A stretch of 6,198 nt of DNA from JBCBJZ01 sp038522635. GTDB taxonomy: Bacteria > Pseudomonadota > Alphaproteobacteria > Rhizobiales > Hyphomicrobiaceae. A program made the translations under genes and the position numbers. Below, in pieces: positions 1-6,037 of this stretch. The stretch lies in NCBI GenBank assembly GCA_038522635.1, contig JBCBJZ010000182.1, forward strand, positions 1 to 6,198, read 5' to 3'. Every line of letters starts with the position of its first letter. The stretch's first letter is position 1. The notes under the pieces are model-generated. The model saw only the letters and a program-made list of their open reading frames with translations, was not told the origin of the DNA and ran no database searches.

Positions 1-516
1 ACCGCAGCGCAGAAAAAGCTGTTCTTCAACCTTCGCCGGATGAAGAAGCAGCTCGAGGCCTATGAAGACACCGACCTGTCGCCCGCCGACGTGACCAAGA
101 TCGCCACCGACCTGGGAGTGCCGGAACAGGAAGTGGTCAACATGAACCGCCGGATGATGATGGGCGGCGACGGCTCGCTCAACACGCCCATGCGAGGCGG
201 TGAAGAGGGCTCGGGCGAATGGCAGGACTGGCTGACCGATGAGCGCCCGCTGCAGGACGAAACCGTCGCCGACGCCGAAGAGGCCAATGTCCGCCACGAA
301 ATGCTGGTCGAAGCAATGGATGCGCTAAATGAGCGTGAACAGCACATCCTCACCGAACGCCGCCTGACGGAAAAGCCGCAGACGCTGGAAGAACTCTCCC
401 AGGTCTACGACGTGTCGCGCGAACGCATCCGCCAGATCGAAGTGCGCGCGTTTGAAAAACTGCAAAAAGCGATGCAGCGGATCGCCGGTGAGCGGCTGCT
501 GCCTGGGGTTGCTTAG
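1..516 (+). CDS. rpoH: RNA polymerase heat-shock sigma factor RpoH (sigma-32), C-terminal part
   Basis: This is the alternative sigma factor that directs core RNA polymerase to heat-shock promoters (chaperones, proteases). The reading frame is open from base 1, so the gene begins upstream; 171 residues remain of a family length near 290-300. Visible residues 4-12 (QKKLFFNLR) are the RpoH box, which separates RpoH from RpoD-type sigmas. Regions 3.x follow, then a flexible stretch with GDGSLNTPM, which is typical of RpoH. Region 4.2 lies at about residues 124-158, with a helix-turn-helix containing YDVSRERIRQIE that would read the -35 element. The regions 2.1-2.4 that bind core and the -10 element lie outside the window. 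The gene ends with TAG, followed 44 bases later by an intrinsic terminator. Family assignment is secure. Many alphaproteobacteria carry more than one rpoH copy, and which copy this is cannot be decided here. Confidence 0.97.
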   Translation, partial: TAAQKKLFFNLRRMKKQLEAYEDTDLSPADVTKIATDLGVPEQEVVNMNRRMMMGGDGSLNTPMRGGEEGSGEWQDWLTDERPLQDETVADAEEANVRHEMLVEAMDALNEREQHILTERRLTEKPQTLEELSQVYDVSRERIRQIEVRAFEKLQKAMQRIAGERLLPGVA

Positions 517-560
517 ACCACAAGCCCTTCGTTCAGCTGATCGAGCAGAGACCCATACAA

Positions 561-594
561 TCGCCGCAGGTTTTGGTGAACCTGCGGCGGTTTT
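561..594 (+). terminator. Intrinsic terminator of rpoH
   Basis: A perfect 11-bp GC-rich stem pairs 562-572 (CGCCGCAGGTT) with 579-589 around a 6-base loop (TTGGTG). The run GTTTTATT follows immediately on the + strand. It sits 44 bases after the rpoH stop and reads in the rpoH direction. On the - strand the stem is not followed by a T-rich tract, so it should not stop transcription arriving from the convergent peptidase gene. Confidence 0.88.
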
Positions 595-704
595 ATTGAA
601 GGCAGGTCAAAGGGCGCTAACGTAGGCGTGTCCAAATCGTTTTGGCGGGCGCGCCCATATCGTGTGCGGCGATAACCAAGCGTGTCCTCCTTTTCGCGTC
701 ACTT

Positions 705-2039
705 TCAACTCGCTGGCGCCAGATCCAGGACCGCCGCTACCATCGCTCGTGTCCCCAGTGTCACGCTTTCACGCGGAGCGACTTTGAACAGCGGCGAGTG
801 GTGCGAGGGGACGGCGGGGCCGCCAGCGTCTTCGGCGTCGAACGCGGCTTGCGGAGTGCCGCCCACGGCAAAGTAATAGCCCGGCACGCCCAGCTCCTCG
901 GCGACGAAATACGCAAAGTCTTCTGCGCCCATCCCCTTTTGCTCAAACGGTAAAAACGCCTCCTCGCCCAGCTCGCGCTTCATCACCGCGTTCAGCCGCC
1001 GCGCCAGATCGGGGTCGTTATAGGTGACGGGCGTGCCCGCAAGATGTTCGACCAGCACGGGCTTATCGTCGGGCAGGCCATGGGCCTTGCCAACATTTGT
1101 CGCGACCCGCTCAATCGCGGAGAGCAACTGCGCACGCACCTCTTCATCGTTGGAACGCACGGTGAGTTGCAGCTTGGCCTCGTCAGAAATGATGTTGTGC
1201 TTCGAACCCGAATGGAACGAGCCCACGGTGATGACGGCGGGTGAAAGCGGGCCGATCTCGCGGCTGACGATGGACTGCAGCGCGGTCACGATCTGGCTGG
1301 CGATGTAGACCGGATCGCGGCCCCGGTGCGGGCTTGCGCCGTGCGCGCCGATGCCGGGCACGGTGATGTCGACCGAGTCCGAGCTGGAATACTGGATGCG
1401 TTCGGCTGCGGAGACCTTGCCGGTGGGCAGCGGGCTGGCGACGTGAAAGGCGAGCGCATAATCGGGCTTGCCAAACCGCTCATAAAGGCCATCGGCGAGC
1501 ATTGCCTTTGCCCCGCCCACGCGCTCCTCAGCGGGTTGGACGACGAACATGAGCGTGCCCGACCACTGGTCTTTCATCGCCATCAACCGGCGCGCTGTGC
1601 CGACCATCGAGGTGATGTGCACGTCGTGCCCACAGGCATGCATGACGGGATATTCCTTGCCGTCCTGACCCACTTGCGTGACGACAGAGGCGTAGTCGAG
1701 CCCTGACTTCTCCAGGACCGGCAGGCCGTCCATGTCCGCGCGCAAAAGTATCAGCGGACCCTCCCCATTACGCACCATCCCAACCACGCCGGTGCCGCCG
1801 ACACCTTCGGTGACTTCCAGCCCGGCGTCGCGCAGCTCCTTGGCCATGCGCGCGGCAGTCTTGTTTTCCAGATATGATAGTTCTGGGTTGCGGTGGAAAT
1901 GCAGGAAGAGCGGCGCAAGATAGGCGTCGTAATCCGCTTCGACCGCGGCGGCGATATCATCCGTGCTGGCCGCAGCGGGCGCGCTGAGAGTGGCGGCGGC
2001 AAGAGCCAGGCAGGCGGCGGCGGGTTTCAGGAAGCGCAT
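705..2039 (-). CDS. Exported M20-family metallopeptidase / amidohydrolase (M20D, hippurate-hydrolase-like)
   Basis: A 444-residue zinc-type amidohydrolase, predicted to hydrolyse an N-acyl-amino acid or small peptide outside the cytoplasm. Residues 1-24 form a Sec signal peptide: a short basic start (MRFLK), an Ala/Leu-rich core and an APAAA cleavage site. Family motifs appear in order: HRNPELS (49-55), RADMDGLPV (100-108), HACGHDVH (134-141), QPAEE (168-172), AFHV (197-200), GAHGASPHRG (231-240), GMGAEDFAYF (369-378) and HHSP (413-416). By comparison with the plant auxin-conjugate hydrolase ILL2, C136, H138, E172, H199 and H414 should bind metal and E171 should be the catalytic base. The frame stays open upstream to 2507, but the ATG at 2039 is chosen because a Shine-Dalgarno site precedes it, the signal peptide begins there, and the extension would run antisense to mtgA. 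The gene converges on rpoH and diverges from mtgA. Substrate cannot be told from sequence. Confidence 0.93.
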   Translation of the reverse strand: MRFLKPAAACLALAAATLSAPAAASTDDIAAAVEADYDAYLAPLFLHFHRNPELSYLENKTAARMAKELRDAGLEVTEGVGGTGVVGMVRNGEGPLILLRADMDGLPVLEKSGLDYASVVTQVGQDGKEYPVMHACGHDVHITSMVGTARRLMAMKDQWSGTLMFVVQPAEERVGGAKAMLADGLYERFGKPDYALAFHVASPLPTGKVSAAERIQYSSSDSVDITVPGIGAHGASPHRGRDPVYIASQIVTALQSIVSREIGPLSPAVITVGSFHSGSKHNIISDEAKLQLTVRSNDEEVRAQLLSAIERVATNVGKAHGLPDDKPVLVEHLAGTPVTYNDPDLARRLNAVMKRELGEEAFLPFEQKGMGAEDFAYFVAEELGVPGYYFAVGGTPQAAFDAEDAGGPAVPSHHSPLFKVAPRESVTLGTRAMVAAVLDLAPAS

Positions 2040-2186
2040 AATGGTATCTCCGCATTGTGACGTGTGCGTGTGTGTTGAACGCGTGTTTGGAAGAATTGTC
2101 TTCAATTCGCAACGAAGCACGCCCCGCGCACATTCGCAAGAGAGATACGATTGCCGTGAACCCGCACGCGCCGTAAATTGATCTTC
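2040..2186. promoter_or_regulatory. Divergent promoter region between the M20 peptidase and mtgA
   Basis: This 147-bp gap must hold the promoters of both divergent genes. It contains a GT-rich alternating run at about 2056-2075 and a perfect inverted repeat at 2093-2108 (GAATTG-TCTT-CAATTC), which could be an operator or a small hairpin. I could not pick a convincing -35/-10 pair in either direction, so no promoter is placed. The mtgA side has no clear Shine-Dalgarno sequence. Confidence 0.45.
2047..2051 (-). promoter_or_regulatory. Shine-Dalgarno site fixing the M20 peptidase start
   Basis: Read on the - strand this is GGAGA, 7 bases before the ATG whose last base is 2037. It settles the start at 2039 against a much longer open frame reaching 2507, which carries no such site next to a signal peptide. 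Confidence 0.7.
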
Positions 2187-2867
2187 ATGAAACGCCCCTT
2201 CATTTTCGGCCTGCGACTGATCGCTCAGCTTATCTTGTGGTTCATCGGGCTCAGCCTTGCGGCGGTGATCCTGTTCGCCTTCGTCCCCGTGCCGATTACC
2301 GCGACCATGATGATGGATGAAAACGGCGCAACGCGTGACTGGGAGCCGCTGGAAAACATCGATCCCGATCTGGTCGCCGCCGTGATCGCCGCCGAAGACG
2401 CCAAATTCTGCGCGCACTGGGGCTTTGATAAAGAGGCGATCGAGCGCGCTTACGAACAGAACAAGCAAGGCGGGCGGATCAGGGGCGGTTCGACCATCAC
2501 ACAGCAAACCGCCAAAAATGTCTTTTTGTGGCAGGGCGGCGGCTATGCGCGCAAGGCGCTTGAGGCGTGGTTTGCATTCTGGATCGAGAATGTCTGGGGC
2601 AAGCGTCGCATAGTGGAAGTCTATCTCAACGTCGCGGAGACCGGGATCGGCACTTATGGCGCGGCTGCAGGGGCGCAGCGGTATTTTGGCAAATCAGCCG
2701 CGCGGCTGACACCGTCAGAGGCGGCGCGCATGGCGGCTGCGTTGCCCAATCCAAAAGAGCGTTCGGTGGTAAACCCGAGCGGCTGGCTGGCGCGCCATGG
2801 GCGGCGGATCGAAAGCGGCCTTGCCACAGTGCAGGGCGATGGGCTCGATCATTGCGTTTATCGCTAA
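2187..2867 (+). CDS. mtgA: Monofunctional biosynthetic peptidoglycan transglycosylase (GT51)
   Basis: It polymerises lipid II into glycan strands at the periplasmic face of the inner membrane, without a transpeptidase domain. The protein has 226 residues, close to the usual MtgA length. One hydrophobic anchor spans about residues 8-32. The GT51 motifs follow in order: AAEDAKFCAHWGFD (68-81, containing catalytic E70), RGGSTITQQTAKNVF (99-113), RKALEAW (122-128), KRRIVEVYLN (139-148, with the second catalytic glutamate E144) and YGAAAGAQRYFGK (157-169). LPNPKERSVVNP (186-197) closes the domain. The ATG at 2187 starts a typical MKRPF anchor; an in-frame TTG at 2178 would add three residues, and an in-frame stop at 2157 rules out anything longer. 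Neither start has a good Shine-Dalgarno site. The divergent neighbour is the exported M20 enzyme; an ECF sigma gene lies 135 bases downstream on the same strand. I see no clear terminator after it. Confidence 0.96.
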   Translation: MKRPFIFGLRLIAQLILWFIGLSLAAVILFAFVPVPITATMMMDENGATRDWEPLENIDPDLVAAVIAAEDAKFCAHWGFDKEAIERAYEQNKQGGRIRGGSTITQQTAKNVFLWQGGGYARKALEAWFAFWIENVWGKRRIVEVYLNVAETGIGTYGAAAGAQRYFGKSAARLTPSEAARMAAALPNPKERSVVNPSGWLARHGRRIESGLATVQGDGLDHCVYR

Positions 2868-3002
2868 GCCTCGAGCGGCGCGCGCGCTAAACTATCAGGA
2901 TTGACGAACGCTGCGGCCATGGGCATTTGCCATAGCCATGGAGAGAAGCTTCCCGTCACGGGATAAGCACCGCTGCAAACGCGGCCACCGGAGCATCCGG
3001 TT
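2868..3002 (+). promoter_or_regulatory. Dyad-rich upstream region and leader of the ECF sigma operon
   Basis: Several small elements sit here. TTGACG at 2901-2906 could be a -35 box, but no good -10 lies 16-18 bases on. GCCATGG occurs twice, at 2916-2922 and 2935-2941, 19 bp apart start to start. An imperfect hairpin at 2948-2968 has CCC and GGG around GTCAC, extended by GCTT and AAGC across an AT bulge. A short ACCGG-AGCAT-CCGGT hairpin at 2987-3001 overlaps the GGAG ribosome-binding site (2990-2993) of the sigma gene, whose ATG is at 3003. These are direct observations; any regulatory role is inferred. Confidence 0.4.
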
Positions 3003-3620
3003 ATGAGCGAGCCTCAGCCGCTTGACCCTCAGGCCAAAGCGGAGGCGCGCGACGCCGCGTACGAAGCGCGCGAAGCCTTGCGCGCCGCGATGGTCCGGCT
3101 GGCCGCAGGCGACAGCGCGGCACTGGAAGAGATTTACACTGCGACGCGGGTGAAACTGTTCGGCATTTGCTATCGTATCTTGGGCGATAGAAAGGAAGCG
3201 GAAGACGCTTTGCAGGACGTTTATGTAAACCTTTGGCAGCGTGCGGATCGCTACGATCCGGAGCGCGCGAGCCCCATCAGCTGGCTGGCCACGTTCGCGC
3301 GCAATCGCGCGATCGACCGCCTGCGCACAGGGAAGGTGCGCGCAGGCGCGGTGGCGGTGGAGGAAGCTGCACCGCTTCCCGATGAAGCGCCGCTTGCCGA
3401 TGCGCTACTGGTTGATGCTGAGCGTTCTGCACATATCCACTCCTGCCTGCAAACCCTGGATGAGAACGCGCAGACCTATATCCGGGCGGCATTCTTTGAC
3501 GGGCGTACTTACGCGCAGCTGGCCGAAACCGCCGATGTGCCGCTTGGCACGATGAAGAGCTGGATTCGCCGCGGTCTGATGAAATTGCGTGCCTGCCTTG
3601 AGGCGAAGGAAAACTCATGA
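3003..3620 (+). CDS. ECF-type RNA polymerase sigma factor (SigK/RpoE-like)
   Basis: A group IV sigma factor of 205 residues that would redirect RNA polymerase to a small stress regulon when freed from its anti-sigma factor. A charged N-terminal extension covers about residues 1-38. Sigma region 2 covers about 41-108, with DALQDVYVNLWQ (68-79) and the SWLATFARNRAIDRLR stretch (93-108). An Ala/Pro/Glu-rich linker runs from 109 to 140. Sigma region 4 covers about 144-200, with the helix-turn-helix AQLAETADVPLGTMKSWIRR (171-190). No region 3 is present, as expected for ECF sigmas. Cysteines 148 and 198 flank region 4 exactly 50 residues apart. The start has GGAG at 2990-2993, nine bases before the ATG. 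The stop overlaps the next ATG in ATGA, the usual sign of sigma/anti-sigma translational coupling. The ECF call is very firm; closeness to SigK is inferred from the RskA and fasciclin neighbours and the cysteine pair. Confidence 0.95.
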   Translation: MSEPQPLDPQAKAEARDAAYEAREALRAAMVRLAAGDSAALEEIYTATRVKLFGICYRILGDRKEAEDALQDVYVNLWQRADRYDPERASPISWLATFARNRAIDRLRTGKVRAGAVAVEEAAPLPDEAPLADALLVDAERSAHIHSCLQTLDENAQTYIRAAFFDGRTYAQLAETADVPLGTMKSWIRRGLMKLRACLEAKENS

Positions 3621-4408
3621 GTCAGGAGGAAAAGATCGAGCGCGACGACCCCATGATCGCCGCCGAATATTCTCTTGGCCTGCTCGAAGGAGAGGACTTG
3701 CTCTTTGCGCGGGGCAAGATGACGAGCGAGGCCGCCTTTGCCGCGCGCAAGGATTGGTGGGACAATTGGTTTGTCCCGCTCAGCGACGAAATCGCTGGCG
3801 CAGAACCGGGCGATCACGTCTGGACAGCGATCACCGATGAGATAGGTGCATCGGCAGGCGACGTTGCGAGTGCGCGCGCAAATGCTGGTGCGGACACGCA
3901 AGCCTACAGCAAGGTCATTGTTCTTGACTTGCAGCGGCAGGTACGCCGCTGGCAATGGGCTGCTGGCATCGCCTCGGCCGCCGCAGCGCTCGCCCTGGCG
4001 CTGTTCGTGACCGCTCCGGGCGCTGCACCGGTGGCTCAGAGCGAGCAGCCACCCACGATCGCCGCAACGCAAGCGCCGCTGATGGCATCGATCCCGGTAG
4101 GTGACACCTTGCGCCTGAGCGTCACGTTTCTTCCAGGATCGGACGAAATGCTGGTTTCTGCCGCTGGCCTCACCGCCGATGGCGTGCATGATCACGAATT
4201 GTGGCTGGTTCCTGCCGATGGCGGAGCGCTGCAATCGCTCGGCGTTGTTGTCCCCGGCGAAGAACGCCGCGTGGCGCTTCCCTCAGATATTGCAGCGAAT
4301 ATGGGCGATGGGGTCGAACTGGTCCTGACGCGCGAACCTTTGGGCGGGAAACCCGATGGTCGCGAGGCCGGGCCTGTGGTTGCGCAGGGTGCCTTTGGCC
4401 AGGTTTGA
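3617..4408 (+). CDS. RskA-type membrane anti-sigma factor
   Basis: A single-pass inner-membrane protein of 263 residues, predicted to hold the upstream ECF sigma factor inactive. The cytoplasmic N-terminal anti-sigma domain is about residues 12-75 and begins with AAEYSLGLLEGED, the pattern of RskA-type domains. A linker leads to one membrane helix at about 114-132 (Ala/Leu-rich, preceded by RRWQW). The periplasmic RskA domain follows at about 155-260, with HELWLVPADGG (193-203) and the hallmark PLGGKPDGREAGPVVAQGAF (241-260). There is no cysteine anywhere in the protein, so it is not a zinc-binding (HxxxCxxC) anti-sigma factor. A GAAGGA ribosome site lies at 3605-3610. The start overlaps the sigma stop by 4 bp. 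In the mycobacterial relative, release of the sigma involves stepwise proteolysis of RskA; that mechanism is possible but not shown here. Confidence 0.93.
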   Translation: MSQEEKIERDDPMIAAEYSLGLLEGEDLLFARGKMTSEAAFAARKDWWDNWFVPLSDEIAGAEPGDHVWTAITDEIGASAGDVASARANAGADTQAYSKVIVLDLQRQVRRWQWAAGIASAAAALALALFVTAPGAAPVAQSEQPPTIAATQAPLMASIPVGDTLRLSVTFLPGSDEMLVSAAGLTADGVHDHELWLVPADGGALQSLGVVVPGEERRVALPSDIAANMGDGVELVLTREPLGGKPDGREAGPVVAQGAFGQV

Positions 4409-4558
4409 TCGGGTCCGGCACCTACGCCCTGTTTTGGCGAGCCAAGGGATTGATCGGCAACCTTTTAATAATTTTTCGCATTAGCGCATCTAAATCGTGA
4501 AGAATGACGTAACTCCAGCGCAAGATCAGGAGGTCTTGCAGCAATTAAGGAGTTTTCA
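4409..4558 (+). promoter_or_regulatory. Promoter and leader region of the fasciclin gene
   Basis: This 150-bp gap separates the anti-sigma stop from the fasciclin ATG and has no clear terminator. TTGATCGG occurs at 4405-4412 (overlapping the anti-sigma stop) and again at 4450-4457. A markedly AT-rich stretch runs 4461-4483, unlike the GC-rich surroundings. A possible ECF-like promoter would be GGCAAC (4456-4461) with GCATT (4478-4482) 16 bases on; this is weak. An inverted repeat CAAGA-N8-TCTTG (4521-4538) carries AGGAGG in its loop, and the true ribosome site AAGGAG (4547-4552) lies six bases before the ATG. A separate promoter for the fasciclin gene is likely; its exact position is not settled. 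Confidence 0.45.
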
Positions 4559-5116
4559 ATGACCTCGATCCCCACCCGCTTAAAAACCGCCCTTCTCGCC
4601 GCCGCCGCCGCGACCGCCGGACTGACCTTCGCGACCCCCGCACTGGCCGACCATCACGCCGAAGCCGGCAAGAAAGACATCGTCGCCACCGCCATGGGCA
4701 CCGGCATGCACGAAACACTCGTCACCGCAGTGAAGGCCGCCGGTCTGGTCGAAACGCTGCAAGGCCCCGGCCCGTTCACCGTCTTCGCGCCGACCGATGA
4801 TGGTTTTGCCAAGCTGCCGGACGGCACCGTGGCGACGCTCGTTAAGCCGGAAAACAAGGCGACGCTCACGAAGATTCTCACCTACCACGCCGTTTCGGGC
4901 AAGGTGACCGCTGCTGCGCTGATCGAGATGATCAATGCTGGAGGCGGCATGGCGACCGTCGAAACGCTGGCAGGTGAAACGCTGACCGCGCGCGTAGTGG
5001 ACGGTTCGGTCGTTATCACCGACGCCAAGGGCGGCACCGCCACGGTCGTCGCAGCCGACGTCATGACGTCGAATGGCGTTATTCACGTCACGGACGGCGT
5101 CTTTCTGCCCGGCTGA
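4559..5116 (+). CDS. Secreted fasciclin (FAS1) domain protein
   Basis: An exported protein of 185 residues consisting of one FAS1 domain, a fold used for cell-surface adhesion and protein-protein contact. Residues 1-30 are a Sec signal peptide with a basic start, an Ala-rich core and a TPALA cleavage site before DHH. The FAS1 domain covers about 39-184: conserved segment H1 is FTVFAPTDDGFAKLP (73-87), the YHAVSGKVT turn is at 109-117, and segment H2 is SNGVIHVTDGVFLPG (171-185), ending the protein. There is no membrane anchor or lipobox, so it should be soluble in the periplasm or released. AAGGAG sits six bases before the ATG, and a strong terminator follows. Its place directly after a sigma/RskA pair mirrors the SigK regulon of mycobacteria (MPT70/MPT83), so it is the likely main target of that sigma. 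A specific ligand cannot be deduced. Confidence 0.95.
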   Translation: MTSIPTRLKTALLAAAAATAGLTFATPALADHHAEAGKKDIVATAMGTGMHETLVTAVKAAGLVETLQGPGPFTVFAPTDDGFAKLPDGTVATLVKPENKATLTKILTYHAVSGKVTAAALIEMINAGGGMATVETLAGETLTARVVDGSVVITDAKGGTATVVAADVMTSNGVIHVTDGVFLPG

Positions 5117-5188
5117 TCCGTATCTTTAACAAAAGTTCGCGCAGTCTCACTGTTCCCATCCTCCCACCCGAGGCTGCGCACACCAAGG

Positions 5189-5229
5189 CCCCGTCCGGCG
5201 AACCTCCATCGCCGGGCGGGGTTTTGTTT
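5189..5229 (+). terminator. Intrinsic terminator of the fasciclin gene
   Basis: A 12-bp stem pairs 5189-5200 (CCCCGTCCGGCG) with 5210-5221 (CGCCGGGCGGGG) with a single T-G wobble and a 9-base loop. TTTTGTTT follows at 5222-5229. Upstream AA (5185-5186) can extend the stem into the T run. It lies 72 bases after the fasciclin stop and reads on the + strand. The - strand side has no T tract, so the convergent racemase operon has no visible terminator of its own here. Confidence 0.9.
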
Positions 5230-5333
5230 GCCTCGATGGGATCTGCAGGCCATTCGTGCCGCTGGTAATTTGCCCGATTGCTCCCGCGACTGTGATCGGA
5301 TCGGTGCCGCAAGTCATGGAACGCGGCGCAGAT

Positions 5334-6026
5334 CTAGTCGCTCAACGCAAATTCCACCGCCGCCGCGCAATGCAGCGCGGTGGTATCGAACAGCGGCAGG
5401 GGGCTGTCCTCCTGGCTGATGAGCAGCATGATTTCGGTGCAGGCGAGCGCGATGGCCGTAGCGCCCTCACTGTCCAATTCGGCGATCATGGCCTGCATCC
5501 TGGCACGCGATGCGTCAGCAATATGGCCTGCGCAAAGCTCATCGAAGATGATGCGGTGAAGTTGCGCCCGCGCCGCCTCATCCGGGACGATCACCTCAAC
5601 GCCATGCGTCTTTAAGCGCTCGGCGTAGAACGGCTGTTCCATGGTAAAGCGCGTTGCCAGAAGGCCGACCTTTGCATGGCCCGCCCGGTGGAGCGCGCGG
5701 CCCAGCGGATCGGCGATGTGGATCAGCGACGCACCGCTGACGGCTTCTACTTGGGGCGCGACGAGATGCATCGTGTTGGTCGCGATCACGATTGCCTCAG
5801 CGCCTGCTTGCGCGAGGCCCGCTGCCGCTTCGCCCAACATTGTGCCAAGCTGGTCCCATTCATCTTCTGCCTGAAGCCGCGCGATCTCAGCAAAGTCAAA
5901 GCTGTGCATCAGGAGCGGCGCCGAAGCGATGCCGCCTCTATGGTCGCGCACACCGCGATTGATGAGTGTGTAATATTGCGCCGAGCTTTCCCAGCTCATC
6001 CCGCCCAAAATGCCGATAGTTTTCAT
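5334..6026 (-). CDS. Aspartate/glutamate racemase family protein (YgeA-like)
   Basis: A PLP-independent amino acid racemase that would interconvert L- and D-aspartate or glutamate in the cytoplasm. From the ATG at 6026 it has 230 residues, the size of E. coli YgeA, and begins with the family signature MKTIGILGGMSWESS. The two active-site segments are IATNTMH (81-87) and ALACTEIMLL (193-202). The first catalytic position, cysteine in classical aspartate racemases, is threonine (T83); the second is C196. This Thr/Cys pair matches the L-Asp/Glu-specific YgeA type (Thr83/Cys197) rather than the Cys/Cys type. An alternative GTG at 6041 would add five residues; it overlaps the upstream gene's stop as GTGA and has a weak AGGG upstream, so the start is uncertain by 15 bases. 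It probably forms an operon with the phosphatase-like gene before it. Substrate is inferred, not shown. Confidence 0.92.
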   Translation of the reverse strand: MKTIGILGGMSWESSAQYYTLINRGVRDHRGGIASAPLLMHSFDFAEIARLQAEDEWDQLGTMLGEAAAGLAQAGAEAIVIATNTMHLVAPQVEAVSGASLIHIADPLGRALHRAGHAKVGLLATRFTMEQPFYAERLKTHGVEVIVPDEAARAQLHRIIFDELCAGHIADASRARMQAMIAELDSEGATAIALACTEIMLLISQEDSPLPLFDTTALHCAAAVEFALSD

Positions 6027-6037
6027 GCGCTCAGGTT

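Noticed and set aside
647..656. Palindrome GGGCGCGCCC downstream of the M20 gene as a possible terminator
   Set aside because: It has no T tract on either strand and too little loop to fold well; such GC palindromes are common in DNA of this composition.
2040..2507. Upstream extension of the M20 peptidase frame to 600 residues
   Set aside because: It would run antisense through the start of mtgA, reads as low-complexity charged sequence with no known domain, and bypasses a clear ribosome site and signal peptide at 2039.
3509..4234. 241-codon open frame on the - strand opposite the sigma/anti-sigma genes
   Set aside because: It is antisense to two well-supported genes, has no recognisable domain and is Arg/Cys/His-rich as expected of a shadow frame in GC-rich DNA.
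4434..4445. TTGGC-GA-GCCAA dyad after the anti-sigma gene as a terminator
   Set aside because: The stem is short with a two-base loop (four bp with a tetraloop), and the next T run is more than 15 bases away, so termination between the anti-sigma and fasciclin genes is not supported.
4580..5086. 168-codon - strand frame opposite the fasciclin gene
   Set aside because: It is the Gly/Arg-rich complement of a clear FAS1 gene, without a ribosome site or domain.
5256..5615. + strand GTG-started frame between the fasciclin terminator and the racemase 3' end
   Set aside because: Its first residues look protein-like, but most of it is antisense to the racemase, no ribosome site precedes the GTG and no family is recognisable. 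The 104-bp gap 5230-5333 is better read as non-coding space between convergent genes.
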